In this document: positions 1 through 8,578 of the stretch, piece after piece
How the letters are laid out: the number at the start of each line of letters is the position of its first letter
Numbering within the stretch: the stretch's first letter is position 1
From: Spirochaetales bacterium
GTDB taxonomy: Bacteria > Spirochaetota > Spirochaetia > SZUA-6 > RPPD01
Length of the DNA stretch: 64,000 bases
Direction of reading: 5' to 3'
Assembly (NCBI GenBank): GCA_016930675.1
Contig: JAFGGG010000045.1
Coordinates: 1 to 64,000, forward strand
The notes under the pieces: generated by a model
What the model was told of the DNA's origin: nothing
Database searches by the model: none
What the model saw: only the letters and a program-made list of their open reading frames with translations
Made by a program: the position numbers and the translations under genes

Positions 1-1593
1 CTGCAGGAGGAGCCCTGGACGTCGTACGGCGCTCAAAACTGGATTCTCACCCAGGAGATGACGGAATATTCCTTTACCTTTACCATGCCGGTAACAGATA
101 GCGCGGTCGGATTCAATTTCCATATGGGCGCGCCCAACAGCGGAGACATATTTATCGATGATGTGGGATTGTATGATATGGATCCACAGACGCCGGTCTC
201 CGATAATATGCTGCAAAACGGTGATTTCAGTAATGGAACAGAAGCTTGGGACCTGTATGCAAATGATCCGGGGATTGCATCAATGTCCGTGGTGAATGGC
301 GAGTTGGTAGTGGATATTTCCAATGCCGCGGACGGCATGTGGGATATAGGAGTTTTGCAGGCCGGATTACACATAAAAAACAGCGGCAGATACACGTTTT
401 CATTCAAGGCCAGGGCCGAATCGGTAAAAACGATTTGGACATCCATTCAAAAACCGGTTGATCCGTGGACAGGGTATTCGGATTTGGAAGTAATAAACCT
501 TACCACGGACATGCAGCAATATACCTTTGATTTTACCATGCTCAATATTACGGATGATACGGCTCAGATTGTTTTTCACATTGGAGCAGATGATATCGAT
601 CTCTACCTGGATGATGTAACACTTTACAAAGTGGCTTCGCCGGCAGTTTCCATGCCCACACCGCTTTTCAGGGGGATCAATCTGTCCAACACCTTTGACG
701 CTCCCTATGAAGGAGCCTGGGGCGAGGGCGCCCTTATGCAGGAAGCGTATTTTCAGGTAATCAAAGACGCGGATTTTGATCATATCAGGATTCCCGTAAG
801 ATGGTCGGCTCACGCGGAGGAAACTGCACCCTACACAATCGATCCGGAGTTTTTCGATCGCATCGATTGGGCCATAGACAACACCATATCAAGGGGTATG
901 ACCGCCGTCATAGATATGCATCATTATGAGGAGTTTAATGCCGACCCGGAAAGTCAAAGAGAGCGTTTCATTGCTCTGTGGGGGCAGATAGCGGAACATT
1001 ACAAAGGTTATCCCGACAATCTTTATTTTGAGTTATATAATGAGCCCGGCCTTAGTGCATTATTTACTGTTGAATTTTGGAATGATGCTGTAAAGGACGT
1101 ATACAATCTAATCAGAACCACCAATCCGACACGATATATTGTCATCGGCACGGTCCAATGGAAGGATGAAAGGGAAGGTTCCGTACAGCTTGAGCTTCCT
1201 GATAATTATACCAATATTATTTTAACCTTTCACCCTTATATTCCCTGGGATTTCTGTTTCCAGCAGGTTGAATGGATGGAGAATCCTCCCCCGGCATCCG
1301 AATGGAATGGGACGCTCGAGCAGAGAGAGCACATAATTGAATTCCTGAACATATACACCCAATGGCGGGCCGTTCATAGCGATGTTCCTTTGTGGAACGG
1401 CGAGTTCTGCGTGCATATGGCTGATATGGATTCAAGAGTGCGCTGGAATACCTTTATCTCCAGGGAATGTGAGAAAAGAGGCATAGCCCATACTTACTGG
1501 GGTTTCATGAATGATGAGCCCGCCCTCTACGATACCACAGCAGGTGAATGGGAAAAGGTTGATATCCTGCACGCGTTATTGCCGGAAGAGTAG
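1..1593 (+). CDS. GH5-family endo-glycanase with CBM4/9-like modules, 5' end outside window
   Basis: The frame is open from base 1, so the gene begins upstream of the window. Two jelly-roll carbohydrate-binding modules of CBM4/9 type come first: the end of one, then a second starting at the NMLQNGDFSNG segment near base 205. A TIM-barrel GH5 catalytic domain follows from about base 660. The acid/base glutamate sits in the ELYNEP motif (Glu codon 1042-1044), and the nucleophile is in PLWNGEF (Glu codon 1402-1404); HMHHY-like DMHHY and HPYIPW segments are also typical. The enzyme should cleave a beta-glucan or mannan outside the cytoplasm; substrate cannot be told from the sequence. The next gene follows after 32 bases, so co-transcription is likely. 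Family assignment is secure from the two catalytic motifs. Confidence 0.9.
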   Translation: MQEEPWTSYGAQNWILTQEMTEYSFTFTMPVTDSAVGFNFHMGAPNSGDIFIDDVGLYDMDPQTPVSDNMLQNGDFSNGTEAWDLYANDPGIASMSVVNGELVVDISNAADGMWDIGVLQAGLHIKNSGRYTFSFKARAESVKTIWTSIQKPVDPWTGYSDLEVINLTTDMQQYTFDFTMLNITDDTAQIVFHIGADDIDLYLDDVTLYKVASPAVSMPTPLFRGINLSNTFDAPYEGAWGEGALMQEAYFQVIKDADFDHIRIPVRWSAHAEETAPYTIDPEFFDRIDWAIDNTISRGMTAVIDMHHYEEFNADPESQRERFIALWGQIAEHYKGYPDNLYFELYNEPGLSALFTVEFWNDAVKDVYNLIRTTNPTRYIVIGTVQWKDEREGSVQLELPDNYTNIILTFHPYIPWDFCFQQVEWMENPPPASEWNGTLEQREHIIEFLNIYTQWRAVHSDVPLWNGEFCVHMADMDSRVRWNTFISRECEKRGIAHTYWGFMNDEPALYDTTAGEWEKVDILHALLPEE

Positions 1594-1625
1594 ACAAATA
1601 AAACACATTATTTTGGAGGTGGAGC

Positions 1626-3611
1626 ATGACGGTTATGAAAAAAATACAATTCATGGCCTATTTATTACTGACAATCACAATAAGTACATTATTAACCTGT
1701 GCCATACCTGGCGGCACCGATGCTCAAAAAATATATTCTACAAATATCATTGAAGATGATATTCAAAACAGGTTGACTTATACCAGTTTTGATACAAAAT
1801 TCCGCTTAACTGCAATTGAAGTCGGTTCTGTACATGTTTCACAATTAAGTAAGAATCAATGGCACACCATATCACTCAATTATTATTTTGATAATCCGGT
1901 AGTGGTCATGGGCCCGGTATCGTCTAATGATGCATTATACAGTTTTCTTCATGCACCTTCACCTTGCATCGTGAGAGTGAGAAATATCAATTCAAATACA
2001 TTCGAATTTCAGATTGATGAGTGGGATTACCTGGACGGCACACATGAGGAAGAAGTCATAAGCTATCTTGTTGCAGAACAGGGATCATATACCGTGAACG
2101 GGATGAGAGTTGATGCGCTAAAGATAAGTAATGTAAATCATGAATGGACGAATATATCTTTTGATCAGAGCTTTGGTAGCACACCAATTGTGATTGCCCA
2201 ATGCACTTCCTTTAATGGCGGAAGTGCGGTTACCACTAGGATAAAAGATATAACGACAAACGGATTTAGTATAAAGTTGCAGGAAGAAGAGAATAATGAC
2301 GGCATTCATGCACAGGAAGACGTATGTTATATCGCTTTTGAATCCGAAGTATCTATAGAAGATAAGGTATATACCGCAAATATTATGATGGATGAAAATA
2401 TCGAGGTGCTTAGAATTACACATTTTACAGAAACTCCTTGTCTGTTTGCGGGAATACAAACATACAACGGAGGTGATCCGTGTGCTTTGAGATATTCAAT
2501 GCTCTTGAAATATGCTTCCGGTATACAAATGAAGATAGAAGAAGAACAATCTTTGGATAAGGAGTTGAATCATTGTGATGAAAATGTCGGATATCTACTG
2601 ATTAAACAGGGCTCGGTTTGTAGAAGTATTGCGCCGTTTGATGATGCCAGATGGGAAGATCTATCTGATCAGGAACTAGGTTATGATCTTATAAAAACAC
2701 TCTGGTATAATATATCGACAGTTTTTAGTCAGGCGGGCCAGATATATGCTGATGAAATAATGGAAAAAGCAAAAAATCCGGGGCTTGGAGTTAGAGCTCT
2801 TCACCAACAGGGGATAACAGGGAGAGATATAAATATAGCGATAATAGATCAAAATCTTGCACAGGATCTTGCTCATCCAGAGTTTATAGGAAAAATTATT
2901 GAATACTATGATACAGGATGTGAGGTGTCGGCAGGGGAAGGCACTATGCATGGGCCATGTGTGGTAAGTCTTGCAGTAGGGAATACTATCGGTACGGCTC
3001 CCGGGGCATCCGTATATTATATCGCAGTTCCTGTAGAGAAAGCAGATGCCGCATATTATGCAATTGCCCTGGATTGGATTATAGATAAAAATAAAATTCT
3101 TCCGGATGATGAAAAGATCAGAATAGTATCGGTTTCAGCAGCTCCTTCTGTTTCTGATATCTGGGATAACAGTCATTTATGGGTAGAGGCTGTTGCCAGG
3201 GCGGAAAACAATAATATTTTAGTTATTGACTGTGAATATCGTACCATAACGAGGAGAGGATATTATGATTTAGGCAATCCGGATCTTTTTGAATTATTCA
3301 CTTTTGGAACTCCGAAATATCCGGACAATGCGTATGACCCAACAACAGTTTTTATACCGGTAAGCTTGCGGACTATGGCGGAGCAATATCATAATGGAGA
3401 ATTTAGTTTTGTTTTTACAGGAGTAGGCGGATTAAGCTGGACATGCCCCTATGTAGCCGGTGTATTAGCACTTGGGTGGCAGGTTAATCCTGATTTAACC
3501 AAGGAAGAAATACTCGATTATCTCTTTGCTTCAGCGTATATTCATACGCCGACAGGCAATAAAATAATCAATCCGCCTGCCTTTATTCAGATGATCCGGG
3601 ACAATATGTAA
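1626..3611 (+). CDS. Secreted subtilase-like (S8) protein with H-type-lectin-like repeats
   Basis: The protein has 661 residues with an N-terminal hydrophobic export signal; Cys25 after LLT may be a weak lipobox. Residues about 60-330 hold three related beta-rich repeats (a PVVVMGP-type strand, an RVRNINSNTFEF-type strand, then a D-rich turn and YLVAEQGSY) that resemble H-type lectin folds. Residues about 395-655 look like a peptidase S8 domain: Asp408 in IAIIDQ, His442 in MHGPCVVS and Ser604 in GLSWTCPYVAG fit the D-H-S triad. The region that normally carries the oxyanion Asn reads ILVIDCEYR, with no obvious Asn, and the Ser motif is divergent, so activity is uncertain. The start is set by GGAGGTGG shortly upstream. 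A strong terminator follows. It could be an active protease or a degenerate, binding-only relative. Confidence 0.7.
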   Translation: MTVMKKIQFMAYLLLTITISTLLTCAIPGGTDAQKIYSTNIIEDDIQNRLTYTSFDTKFRLTAIEVGSVHVSQLSKNQWHTISLNYYFDNPVVVMGPVSSNDALYSFLHAPSPCIVRVRNINSNTFEFQIDEWDYLDGTHEEEVISYLVAEQGSYTVNGMRVDALKISNVNHEWTNISFDQSFGSTPIVIAQCTSFNGGSAVTTRIKDITTNGFSIKLQEEENNDGIHAQEDVCYIAFESEVSIEDKVYTANIMMDENIEVLRITHFTETPCLFAGIQTYNGGDPCALRYSMLLKYASGIQMKIEEEQSLDKELNHCDENVGYLLIKQGSVCRSIAPFDDARWEDLSDQELGYDLIKTLWYNISTVFSQAGQIYADEIMEKAKNPGLGVRALHQQGITGRDINIAIIDQNLAQDLAHPEFIGKIIEYYDTGCEVSAGEGTMHGPCVVSLAVGNTIGTAPGASVYYIAVPVEKADAAYYAIALDWIIDKNKILPDDEKIRIVSVSAAPSVSDIWDNSHLWVEAVARAENNNILVIDCEYRTITRRGYYDLGNPDLFELFTFGTPKYPDNAYDPTTVFIPVSLRTMAEQYHNGEFSFVFTGVGGLSWTCPYVAGVLALGWQVNPDLTKEEILDYLFASAYIHTPTGNKIINPPAFIQMIRDNM

Positions 3612-3620
3612 CACGTATAT

Positions 3621-3653
3621 GGGGCCGGCCTAAAAGGAGGACGGCCCCTTTTT
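3621..3653 (+). terminator. Rho-independent terminator after the subtilase-like gene
   Basis: A seven-pair GC stem (GGGGCCG with CGGCCCC) and a 14-base loop are followed by a T run, ten bases after the stop codon. Confidence 0.85.
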
Positions 3654-3815
3654 CTTACTAGGCAATTGTGTCAGGATGCTGTATGCTAAAAAACATGGAA
3701 AAAAGTATTGTCAATAGAGGCGCGCATCGCGATTTTTATTTAAAAATCCGTTAAGCCGTGTGGGAAATAAACAGGTTCAGTCGCGGTGGGGCTACGAACA
3801 GATTGAAGAACGGAC

Positions 3816-4235
3816 TCAATCGCCTCCGTCTTTATCCTCGATCATACTGGAAAATTCCGGTTTTGGCCTGGATTTCGATTCGGCCAGCCACCGCAGCGCG
3901 TCTTTCCTGTTTGAGAACGCTTTGGCGTTGCTGCCGGTTGTGGCGTTATAGAAGTTAAGAATTTGGCGCTTTATGCCGGAGATGCCAAGCACCGCGGTTT
4001 TGCCGACTTTCTTTGCCACAGCGCGGGCTTCCGCGTCCTTTAAGCGCTGAATGATCACTTTGTCGATTTTAACATCCGAAAAATCCGTTAACATGAGAAT
4101 TTTCTCTTTTGAATTTAACACGACATTGTTGGATTTCGTGAAAAGCTTCAGTATTTCCTGCGTATCAATGTTGGAATAATCACAATAGAGTATTTTCTTT
4201 TCTCCGTATTTAAGCCAGTAAATTCTTTGTTCCAT
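3816..4235 (-). CDS. STAS/SEC14-like small cytoplasmic protein
   Basis: The protein has 139 residues with no signal or membrane segment. The start used here has GAGGA just upstream on the minus strand; a longer reading to 4286 lacks such support. The N-terminal strand (IYWLKYGEKKILYCDYSN), a central KILMLTDFSD strand, and a C-terminal stretch with GISGIKRQIL...FYNATTGSNAKAF and KDALRWL resemble a family annotated as STAS/SEC14-domain proteins, common in Bacteroidota and Spirochaetota. The biochemical role of that family is not established. It stands alone, convergent to the gene on its right-hand end in the window's left block. Confidence 0.55.
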   Translation of the reverse strand: MEQRIYWLKYGEKKILYCDYSNIDTQEILKLFTKSNNVVLNSKEKILMLTDFSDVKIDKVIIQRLKDAEARAVAKKVGKTAVLGISGIKRQILNFYNATTGSNAKAFSNRKDALRWLAESKSRPKPEFSSMIEDKDGGD

Positions 4236-4556
4236 AACGTCCTCGCTGTTGTTAAAGATTTTAATTGCACATAATGAGTATGTCAATATTTTGCATGCAT
4301 TTTAAATGAGTGGGATATCGCATTATTACAGTTTCTCTGGAAGAATAAGCCTGTTTGCCGGTGCAGCAGCAAACGCCGACAGAAGAGGGATTGTCGATCA
4401 CTGAATCGTAACTGTGATTCTGTTTTCGATCCGCAGCGCGCTTGTCAGTTTAGATATGTCATTATGGATGACATCGTTTCTGCCGTTTACATTGCTTGTT
4501 TCTCTATTTTCTTTCCTCTTTACCACATTTTTATTATTATTAAGAAATACATTGTT
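4236..4556. other. 321-base divergent intergenic region
   Basis: This separates the minus-strand STAS-like gene from the PHP phosphatase. It must hold both promoters. An open frame runs into the phosphatase from 4464, but its hydrophobic N-terminal addition has no ribosome-binding site. A short imperfect dyad (GATATGTCATTATGGATGACATC, split around the centre) lies at about 4451-4473. No RNA gene or repeat copy was recognised. Confidence 0.4.
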
Positions 4557-5360
4557 ATGAATAAAGACATCCGTACCCTGAAAAACTACCACACCCATAC
4601 CTACCGTTGTAAGCATGCCACGGGGGATATCGCCGATTACGCCGAGGCCGCGCTTGCCGACGGTATTAATGTACTGGGATTTACCGATCACACACCACTG
4701 CCGGACAACCGCTGGCTCAGTGTGCGCATGCACATGGACGAGCTGGAGGAGTATCTATCTGCGATTACAAAAGCCAAGCCGCAGTATCCGGGGCTTACCA
4801 TTTTGAGCGGTTTGGAGTGCGATTATTTTATAGAGTATCACAATTTTTATAAAGAAGAGCTGCTGGGCGCATGGGGTCTTGACTACCTGATCGCCGGCAC
4901 TCACTTTTTTAAAGTAAACGGGAGGTTCAGAGGAGCGCACGGCGGGACTATGGACAGGAAGGAGCTCAAGGCGTATACCAAAGCCTGTATAAAGGCCATA
5001 GAATCAGGACTTTTCACATTCATCTCCCATCCCGATCTGTTCGGCATGTCCTGTCTGGAATGGGACAAGGAGGCGCGGGCCGCGTCCCAGGATATCCTTG
5101 CCGCCGCCGCTCACAACCGGGTGGCGCTGGAGATAAACAGTTACGGGTTACGTAAAAAACGCGTGCGCTCAGATCAGGGCGAACGTCCGGTGTACCCCGT
5201 ACAGCAGTTTTGGGAGCTGGCCGCGGATTATGATGTAAAGGTGGTGGCCAATTCCGACGCGCATACACCTGAAGAAGTCGCGGGAGGAATCGAGTACTGT
5301 CAGCAATTGGCGGCCGATTGGGGGTTAACTCTCGCCGATTTATCATATCTTGAGAAATAG
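4557..5360 (+). CDS. PHP-family phosphatase, histidinol-phosphatase (HisK/HisJ) type
   Basis: The 267-residue PHP-domain hydrolase has metal-ligand motifs in order: YHTHTYRCKHA near the N-terminus, GFTDHTPLPDNRW, SGLECDY, AGTHFF, ISHPDLFG, EINSYGLR and NSDAHTPEEV. These match the polymerase-and-histidinol-phosphatase fold that binds three metal ions and cleaves phosphomonoesters. In histidine synthesis this family converts histidinol phosphate to histidinol, but no other his gene lies nearby, so a general phosphatase role is equally possible. The ATG at 4557 was preferred over the upstream ATG at 4464 because the family starts about ten residues before the HTH motif; the Shine-Dalgarno signal is weak. 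Confidence 0.85.
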   Translation: MNKDIRTLKNYHTHTYRCKHATGDIADYAEAALADGINVLGFTDHTPLPDNRWLSVRMHMDELEEYLSAITKAKPQYPGLTILSGLECDYFIEYHNFYKEELLGAWGLDYLIAGTHFFKVNGRFRGAHGGTMDRKELKAYTKACIKAIESGLFTFISHPDLFGMSCLEWDKEARAASQDILAAAAHNRVALEINSYGLRKKRVRSDQGERPVYPVQQFWELAADYDVKVVANSDAHTPEEVAGGIEYCQQLAADWGLTLADLSYLEK

Positions 5361-5374
5361 ACAATCCAATGCAG

Positions 5375-5389
5375 TATTCTGTGTAAAAA
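5375..5389 (+). repeat. Direct repeat, left copy (15 bp)
   Basis: TATTCTGTGTAAAAA occurs here and again at 6345-6359, with further AT-rich similarity downstream of both. The pair brackets the AT-rich hydrolase gene and its promoter. Confidence 0.6.
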
Positions 5390-5403
5390 ATTATTAATTA
5401 CTA

Positions 5404-5433
5404 TTGACAAAACTATATTCTTAATGCTAAAAT
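5404..5433 (+). promoter_or_regulatory. Sigma-70-type promoter of the hydrolase lipoprotein gene
   Basis: TTGACA (5404-5409), an 18-base spacer, then TAAAAT (5428-5433). It lies about 45 bases before the start codon. Confidence 0.7.
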
Positions 5434-5478
5434 ATTAGCATAAAAATCCGCTTAATCAAAGATTGACAAGGAGTTAAA

Positions 5479-6336
5479 ATGAGGAAAAAGCGTAGATTAA
5501 TCAAAGTGCTGATATTCATATTGATTATTTTTTGTTTATTGATTTCATGTAATTCAAAAGCTAATAGTGAAACCGGTACGGTTGAAAACGAAATAATTCT
5601 TAAGCATACATTTGCATGGAAAGGGTATGAAGTACAAAGCTATTCTTTTATGAATCATGAAAATGAAGAAGCTGAGTTCTATTTATTACAGCCAAACATG
5701 ACGGAAAACAGTCCTCTTGTAATTTTGCTTCATGGTTATACTGACAGTAAAGAGAGCTGGCTTGGCGGTGAATATACGCATGGAGAAATCTTAACAGAAC
5801 GATTGCTGGAAAAAAATGCAGCTGTTGTTCTGGTGGATCTGCCCTATCATGGCTCTCAGTATAATAAAAATGTTAATCGTGATTTAAAGATCTGGCCTTT
5901 GAGCGAGTACCCCAAATTTGTACATATGTTTCTCGAAGAGATGAGAATAATACTGGCCAATTTAGCTTATAAAAAAGAAATAGCTGCATCCAGAATCGCT
6001 CTTGTAGGATATAGCCTGGGCAGTGCTGTTTCTCTTCCGTTAATAAAAGAATTTCCTGAAATCAATGCTGCAGTCTTATGTGTTCCTCCCGCATTAACAT
6101 ATAATAGCACGGATGAGGGCCCGCTAGAAAGCGCGGAATTTGTTACTATTCCCGTGAGATTAATCTCTGCTACAAAAGATGATGTTCTAGCTAACGTAAT
6201 AGAAGATACGAAAATCTTATATGATATGATACGGTCGGAACAAAAGGACCTCATCTGGTATGAAAGTGGCCATAGTCTGCCTGTTGAATATATCGATTCG
6301 GTGATGGACTGGTTAGATGATGTTTTTATAAAATGA
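5479..6336 (+). CDS. Alpha/beta hydrolase lipoprotein
   Basis: The 285-residue protein has a positively charged, hydrophobic N-terminus ending in LLIS-Cys24, a credible lipobox, so it is probably a membrane-anchored lipoprotein facing the periplasm. The alpha/beta hydrolase core shows the oxyanion strand VILLHGY, the nucleophile Ser179 in GYSLGS, a likely acid at Asp234/Asp235 and His265 in SGHSLP. The fold suits an esterase, lipase or peptidase; the substrate is unknown. AAGGAG sets the start. The gene is visibly more AT-rich than its neighbours and is bracketed by a 15-base direct repeat, which hints at acquisition. Confidence 0.8.
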   Translation: MRKKRRLIKVLIFILIIFCLLISCNSKANSETGTVENEIILKHTFAWKGYEVQSYSFMNHENEEAEFYLLQPNMTENSPLVILLHGYTDSKESWLGGEYTHGEILTERLLEKNAAVVLVDLPYHGSQYNKNVNRDLKIWPLSEYPKFVHMFLEEMRIILANLAYKKEIAASRIALVGYSLGSAVSLPLIKEFPEINAAVLCVPPALTYNSTDEGPLESAEFVTIPVRLISATKDDVLANVIEDTKILYDMIRSEQKDLIWYESGHSLPVEYIDSVMDWLDDVFIK

Positions 6337-6344
6337 GGATTTAT

Positions 6345-6359
6345 TATTCTGTGTAAAAA
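6345..6359 (+). repeat. Direct repeat, right copy (15 bp)
   Basis: Exact second copy of the 15-base sequence at 5375-5389, eight bases after the hydrolase stop codon. Confidence 0.6.
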
Positions 6360-6447
6360 TAATTATACTCTGAATTATACTCACCGGCATAAATTTAAGT
6401 CTTACTTCTACCTAATCTATTCTAATTTAAAATCATACTAAAGTACC

Positions 6448-6477
6448 TTGTAAACAGCGAGCATTTTATTCTATAAT
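6448..6477 (+). promoter_or_regulatory. Probable promoter of the SH3-domain gene
   Basis: TTGTAA (6448-6453), an 18-base spacer and a consensus TATAAT (6472-6477), followed by GAGGTGG and the start codon. Confidence 0.6.
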
Positions 6478-6502
6478 TTACTTTGTATAGAGGTGGTATA
6501 AA

Positions 6503-7261
6503 ATGAAAAAAAATAAGATATTTTTGATTCCTTTGCTGCTGATTTTTGGATTGGTTCACATAAACTCGGATGAATTGAATACGTCCATGTGGATATCTGC
6601 AGATGTTGGCTTAAAAATGCGGGATGCTCCGAATCTAAGCGGGGAAATAATCTGTGTAATTCCATATACTGAAAAAGTATTAGTAAACGAGGTTGTTGGT
6701 AAAGAGATAGCGCTATCCGGTGCAACCGGGAAATGGTGCCGTGTAGTCTGGAAAAACAAGGAAGGCTGGGTGTTCGGAGGATTTTTAGCGGAGCGGCCTA
6801 TACAATTAGAAGAGACAGCAAATGCCTTTGTGTTAAATACGGATTCTGATTTTATTAACTTTGCGCGGGAGGCAGAGAGAAGGTATGTAAGAGTCAAATT
6901 TATAGCTAATCCGGTGATGTTGAAAGCAATGGGATTGCAGGTATCCAAAATAAGATCAAAGAAAGATGTATACGATATTATGTCGATGTATTGGCATTCA
7001 GAAATTATTAATGATTTGTGGAAAGACGGTTCGTATTTCATGCCCGACGGAGAATTTGGATTCTACGGTGAGGGAGGAACCTGGCTTATGCGCCGACATA
7101 ATCCGGAAGAGATAAAAGTTGAAAAGTGGAGCAGCACTAAAGTAATTGTAACGGTTAAATGGAATTGCGGGGATGAGTTTGCTGTTTATATATATACCAA
7201 ATATACTATTCAAAAAACACGTTACGGTTGGAAAGTAGTGGAATTAACAGAAGATCCATAA
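6503..7261 (+). CDS. Exported bacterial SH3-domain protein
   Basis: The protein has 252 residues with a clear signal peptide (about residues 1-22). Residues about 28-95 form a bacterial SH3 (SH3b) domain: LKMRDAPNLSGEIICVIP, then GKWCRVVWKNKEGWVFGGFL, the usual RxxPs...G.W..V...G..GWV.. pattern. Such domains commonly bind cell-wall peptides. The remaining residues, rich in aromatic strands, match nothing I recognise and carry no visible catalytic motif. The start has GAGGTGG upstream. It is a single-gene unit between promoters at 6448 and 7291. Confidence 0.75.
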   Translation: MKKNKIFLIPLLLIFGLVHINSDELNTSMWISADVGLKMRDAPNLSGEIICVIPYTEKVLVNEVVGKEIALSGATGKWCRVVWKNKEGWVFGGFLAERPIQLEETANAFVLNTDSDFINFAREAERRYVRVKFIANPVMLKAMGLQVSKIRSKKDVYDIMSMYWHSEIINDLWKDGSYFMPDGEFGFYGEGGTWLMRRHNPEEIKVEKWSSTKVIVTVKWNCGDEFAVYIYTKYTIQKTRYGWKVVELTEDP

Positions 7262-7290
7262 ATCATTGATCAATAAAATCAAAAAAAGTA

Positions 7291-7318
7291 TTGACACCTA
7301 CCTATAAGTTATTATAAT
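7291..7318 (+). promoter_or_regulatory. Consensus sigma-70-type promoter of the EIIA/antiporter operon
   Basis: Perfect TTGACA (7291-7296) and perfect TATAAT (7313-7318) with a 16-base spacer, 18 bases before the first start codon. Likely strong and constitutive. Confidence 0.8.
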
Positions 7319-7336
7319 AGTAAATAGAGGACAATA

Positions 7337-8065
7337 ATGGACAATAAGGTACAAGAAAGTCTAAAAGACGAAATTATGACCTTAAATCAGGTGGCCGCAT
7401 ACTTAAAAGTGGCGGAAAAAACAGTGCTGCGTATGGCTCATAAGGGTGAGATCCCCTGCGCCAAAGTTGCCAGCCAGTGGCGCTTTGTAAAGCCCATGAT
7501 CGACAACTGGCTTCTTTCCAAGATGAAATATTTCAATCCCGATAATGAACTGGGCCGGATTCTGGTAGAAGATGAACGAGCCCTTATACCCGTCACCCGG
7601 CTGCTGCACCATGCATTCGTTATCTGTGATCTGAAGCCCGGTAGTATCGAGCAGGTCTTGAGGCAGCTTGTCGAGCCGCTGTTTGAAGCGGGGATCGTAG
7701 CTGATAAGAAAGAATATCTCCATAAGCTTGTTTTACGAGAGCAGCTGTTAACAACGGCCCTGGGCAAAGGGATTGCCGTACCTCATATCAGAAATCCGCG
7801 TGAAAATCCGCGCGGTGTCACGCTGATAATTGTGGGAATCTGTAAAGAGGGCACCGATTTCGGGTCCTTGGATAACGAACCAACCAGACTTTTCCTGCTG
7901 CTCTGTACCGACAGTGAAAAACTACACTTACGCATTTTGGCACAGCTGAACAGAATAATTAATGATGATGCCCTCATCCAAGAGCTTTTGAAGGCCCCGG
8001 ACGAACAAACGGTTATCGAGCTCTTTGCCAACAAAGAAAAAGCGCTTTTCCAAATTCAAGGATAG
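7337..8065 (+). CDS. Helix-turn-helix / PTS EIIA(Ntr)-type fusion protein
   Basis: The 242-residue protein has two parts. Residues about 14-65 are an excisionase-type helix-turn-helix (LNQVAAYLKVAEKTVLRM...KVASQWRF), as in DNA-binding excisionase/MerR-like domains. Residues about 95-240 are a PTS EIIA type-2 domain of the nitrogen-regulatory kind, with the phosphorylatable His150 in GIAVPH. This fusion is well known from spirochaetes. It leads an operon with a second EIIA and a cation antiporter. In proteobacteria EIIA(Ntr) controls potassium transport according to its phosphorylation state; the context suggests something similar here, by inference. No EI, HPr or sugar permease gene lies in the window. 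Confidence 0.85.
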   Translation: MDNKVQESLKDEIMTLNQVAAYLKVAEKTVLRMAHKGEIPCAKVASQWRFVKPMIDNWLLSKMKYFNPDNELGRILVEDERALIPVTRLLHHAFVICDLKPGSIEQVLRQLVEPLFEAGIVADKKEYLHKLVLREQLLTTALGKGIAVPHIRNPRENPRGVTLIIVGICKEGTDFGSLDNEPTRLFLLLCTDSEKLHLRILAQLNRIINDDALIQELLKAPDEQTVIELFANKEKALFQIQG

Positions 8066-8077
8066 TAAGGAATATGT

Positions 8078-8578
8078 ATGGATTTTAGAAGTATGATTAC
8101 CGAACAAAGAATTTGTCTGTTAAAGGAAAAGAAAAAAAAGCCGGTTTTACTTAAGCTGATAGACTGCGCGGTTAAGCAGGGAGCGGTGCGGGAACAGGAT
8201 GCGGGGGCTTTAACGGAACGTATCTTTCATCGGGAAAAACTTATGAGTACGGGAATCGGGATCGGTATTGCCATACCTCATGTGCGTTTTGCAGGGGTTA
8301 AAAATCCGCTTATTATTGTCGGCATTCAACCTGAGGGTATTGCGGATTATATGTCCATAGATGATCGGCCCGTGCAGGTGGTGGTGATGATTCTTATGGC
8401 GCAGAATCAGCACCGGGAGTATATTGCACTGCTTTCGAATGTGGTCGCCTTTTTGAAATCGGACGCCGTAAAACAAAAGCTGATAAAAACCGAAACGGCT
8501 GCCGCCGCATATAAGCTGATAACAGGTAAAAGCAAGAGCGCTGCCGGTCGGCCCGCTAAGGACACCCGCTATGCTTGA
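8078..8578 (+). CDS. PTS EIIA(Ntr)-type domain protein
   Basis: This 166-residue stand-alone EIIA type-2 domain has its putative phospho-acceptor His68 in GIAIPHVR. It is preceded by AAGGA and starts 12 bases after the HTH-EIIA gene; its end overlaps the antiporter start by eight bases, so translation is probably coupled. The last residues (about 150-166) are basic and low in structure. It is likely a cytoplasmic regulator rather than a sugar-transport component, since no EIIB or EIIC accompanies it. Confidence 0.85.
   Translation: MDFRSMITEQRICLLKEKKKKPVLLKLIDCAVKQGAVREQDAGALTERIFHREKLMSTGIGIGIAIPHVRFAGVKNPLIIVGIQPEGIADYMSIDDRPVQVVVMILMAQNQHREYIALLSNVVAFLKSDAVKQKLIKTETAAAAYKLITGKSKSAAGRPAKDTRYA

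Noticed and set aside
3758-3958. Two short plus-strand frames opposite the STAS-like gene
   Set aside because: They overlap a well-supported minus-strand gene and have no ribosome-binding site or domain.
4464-4556. N-terminal extension of the PHP phosphatase
   Set aside because: The extra 31 residues are hydrophobic, lack a ribosome-binding site, and the family starts at the later ATG.
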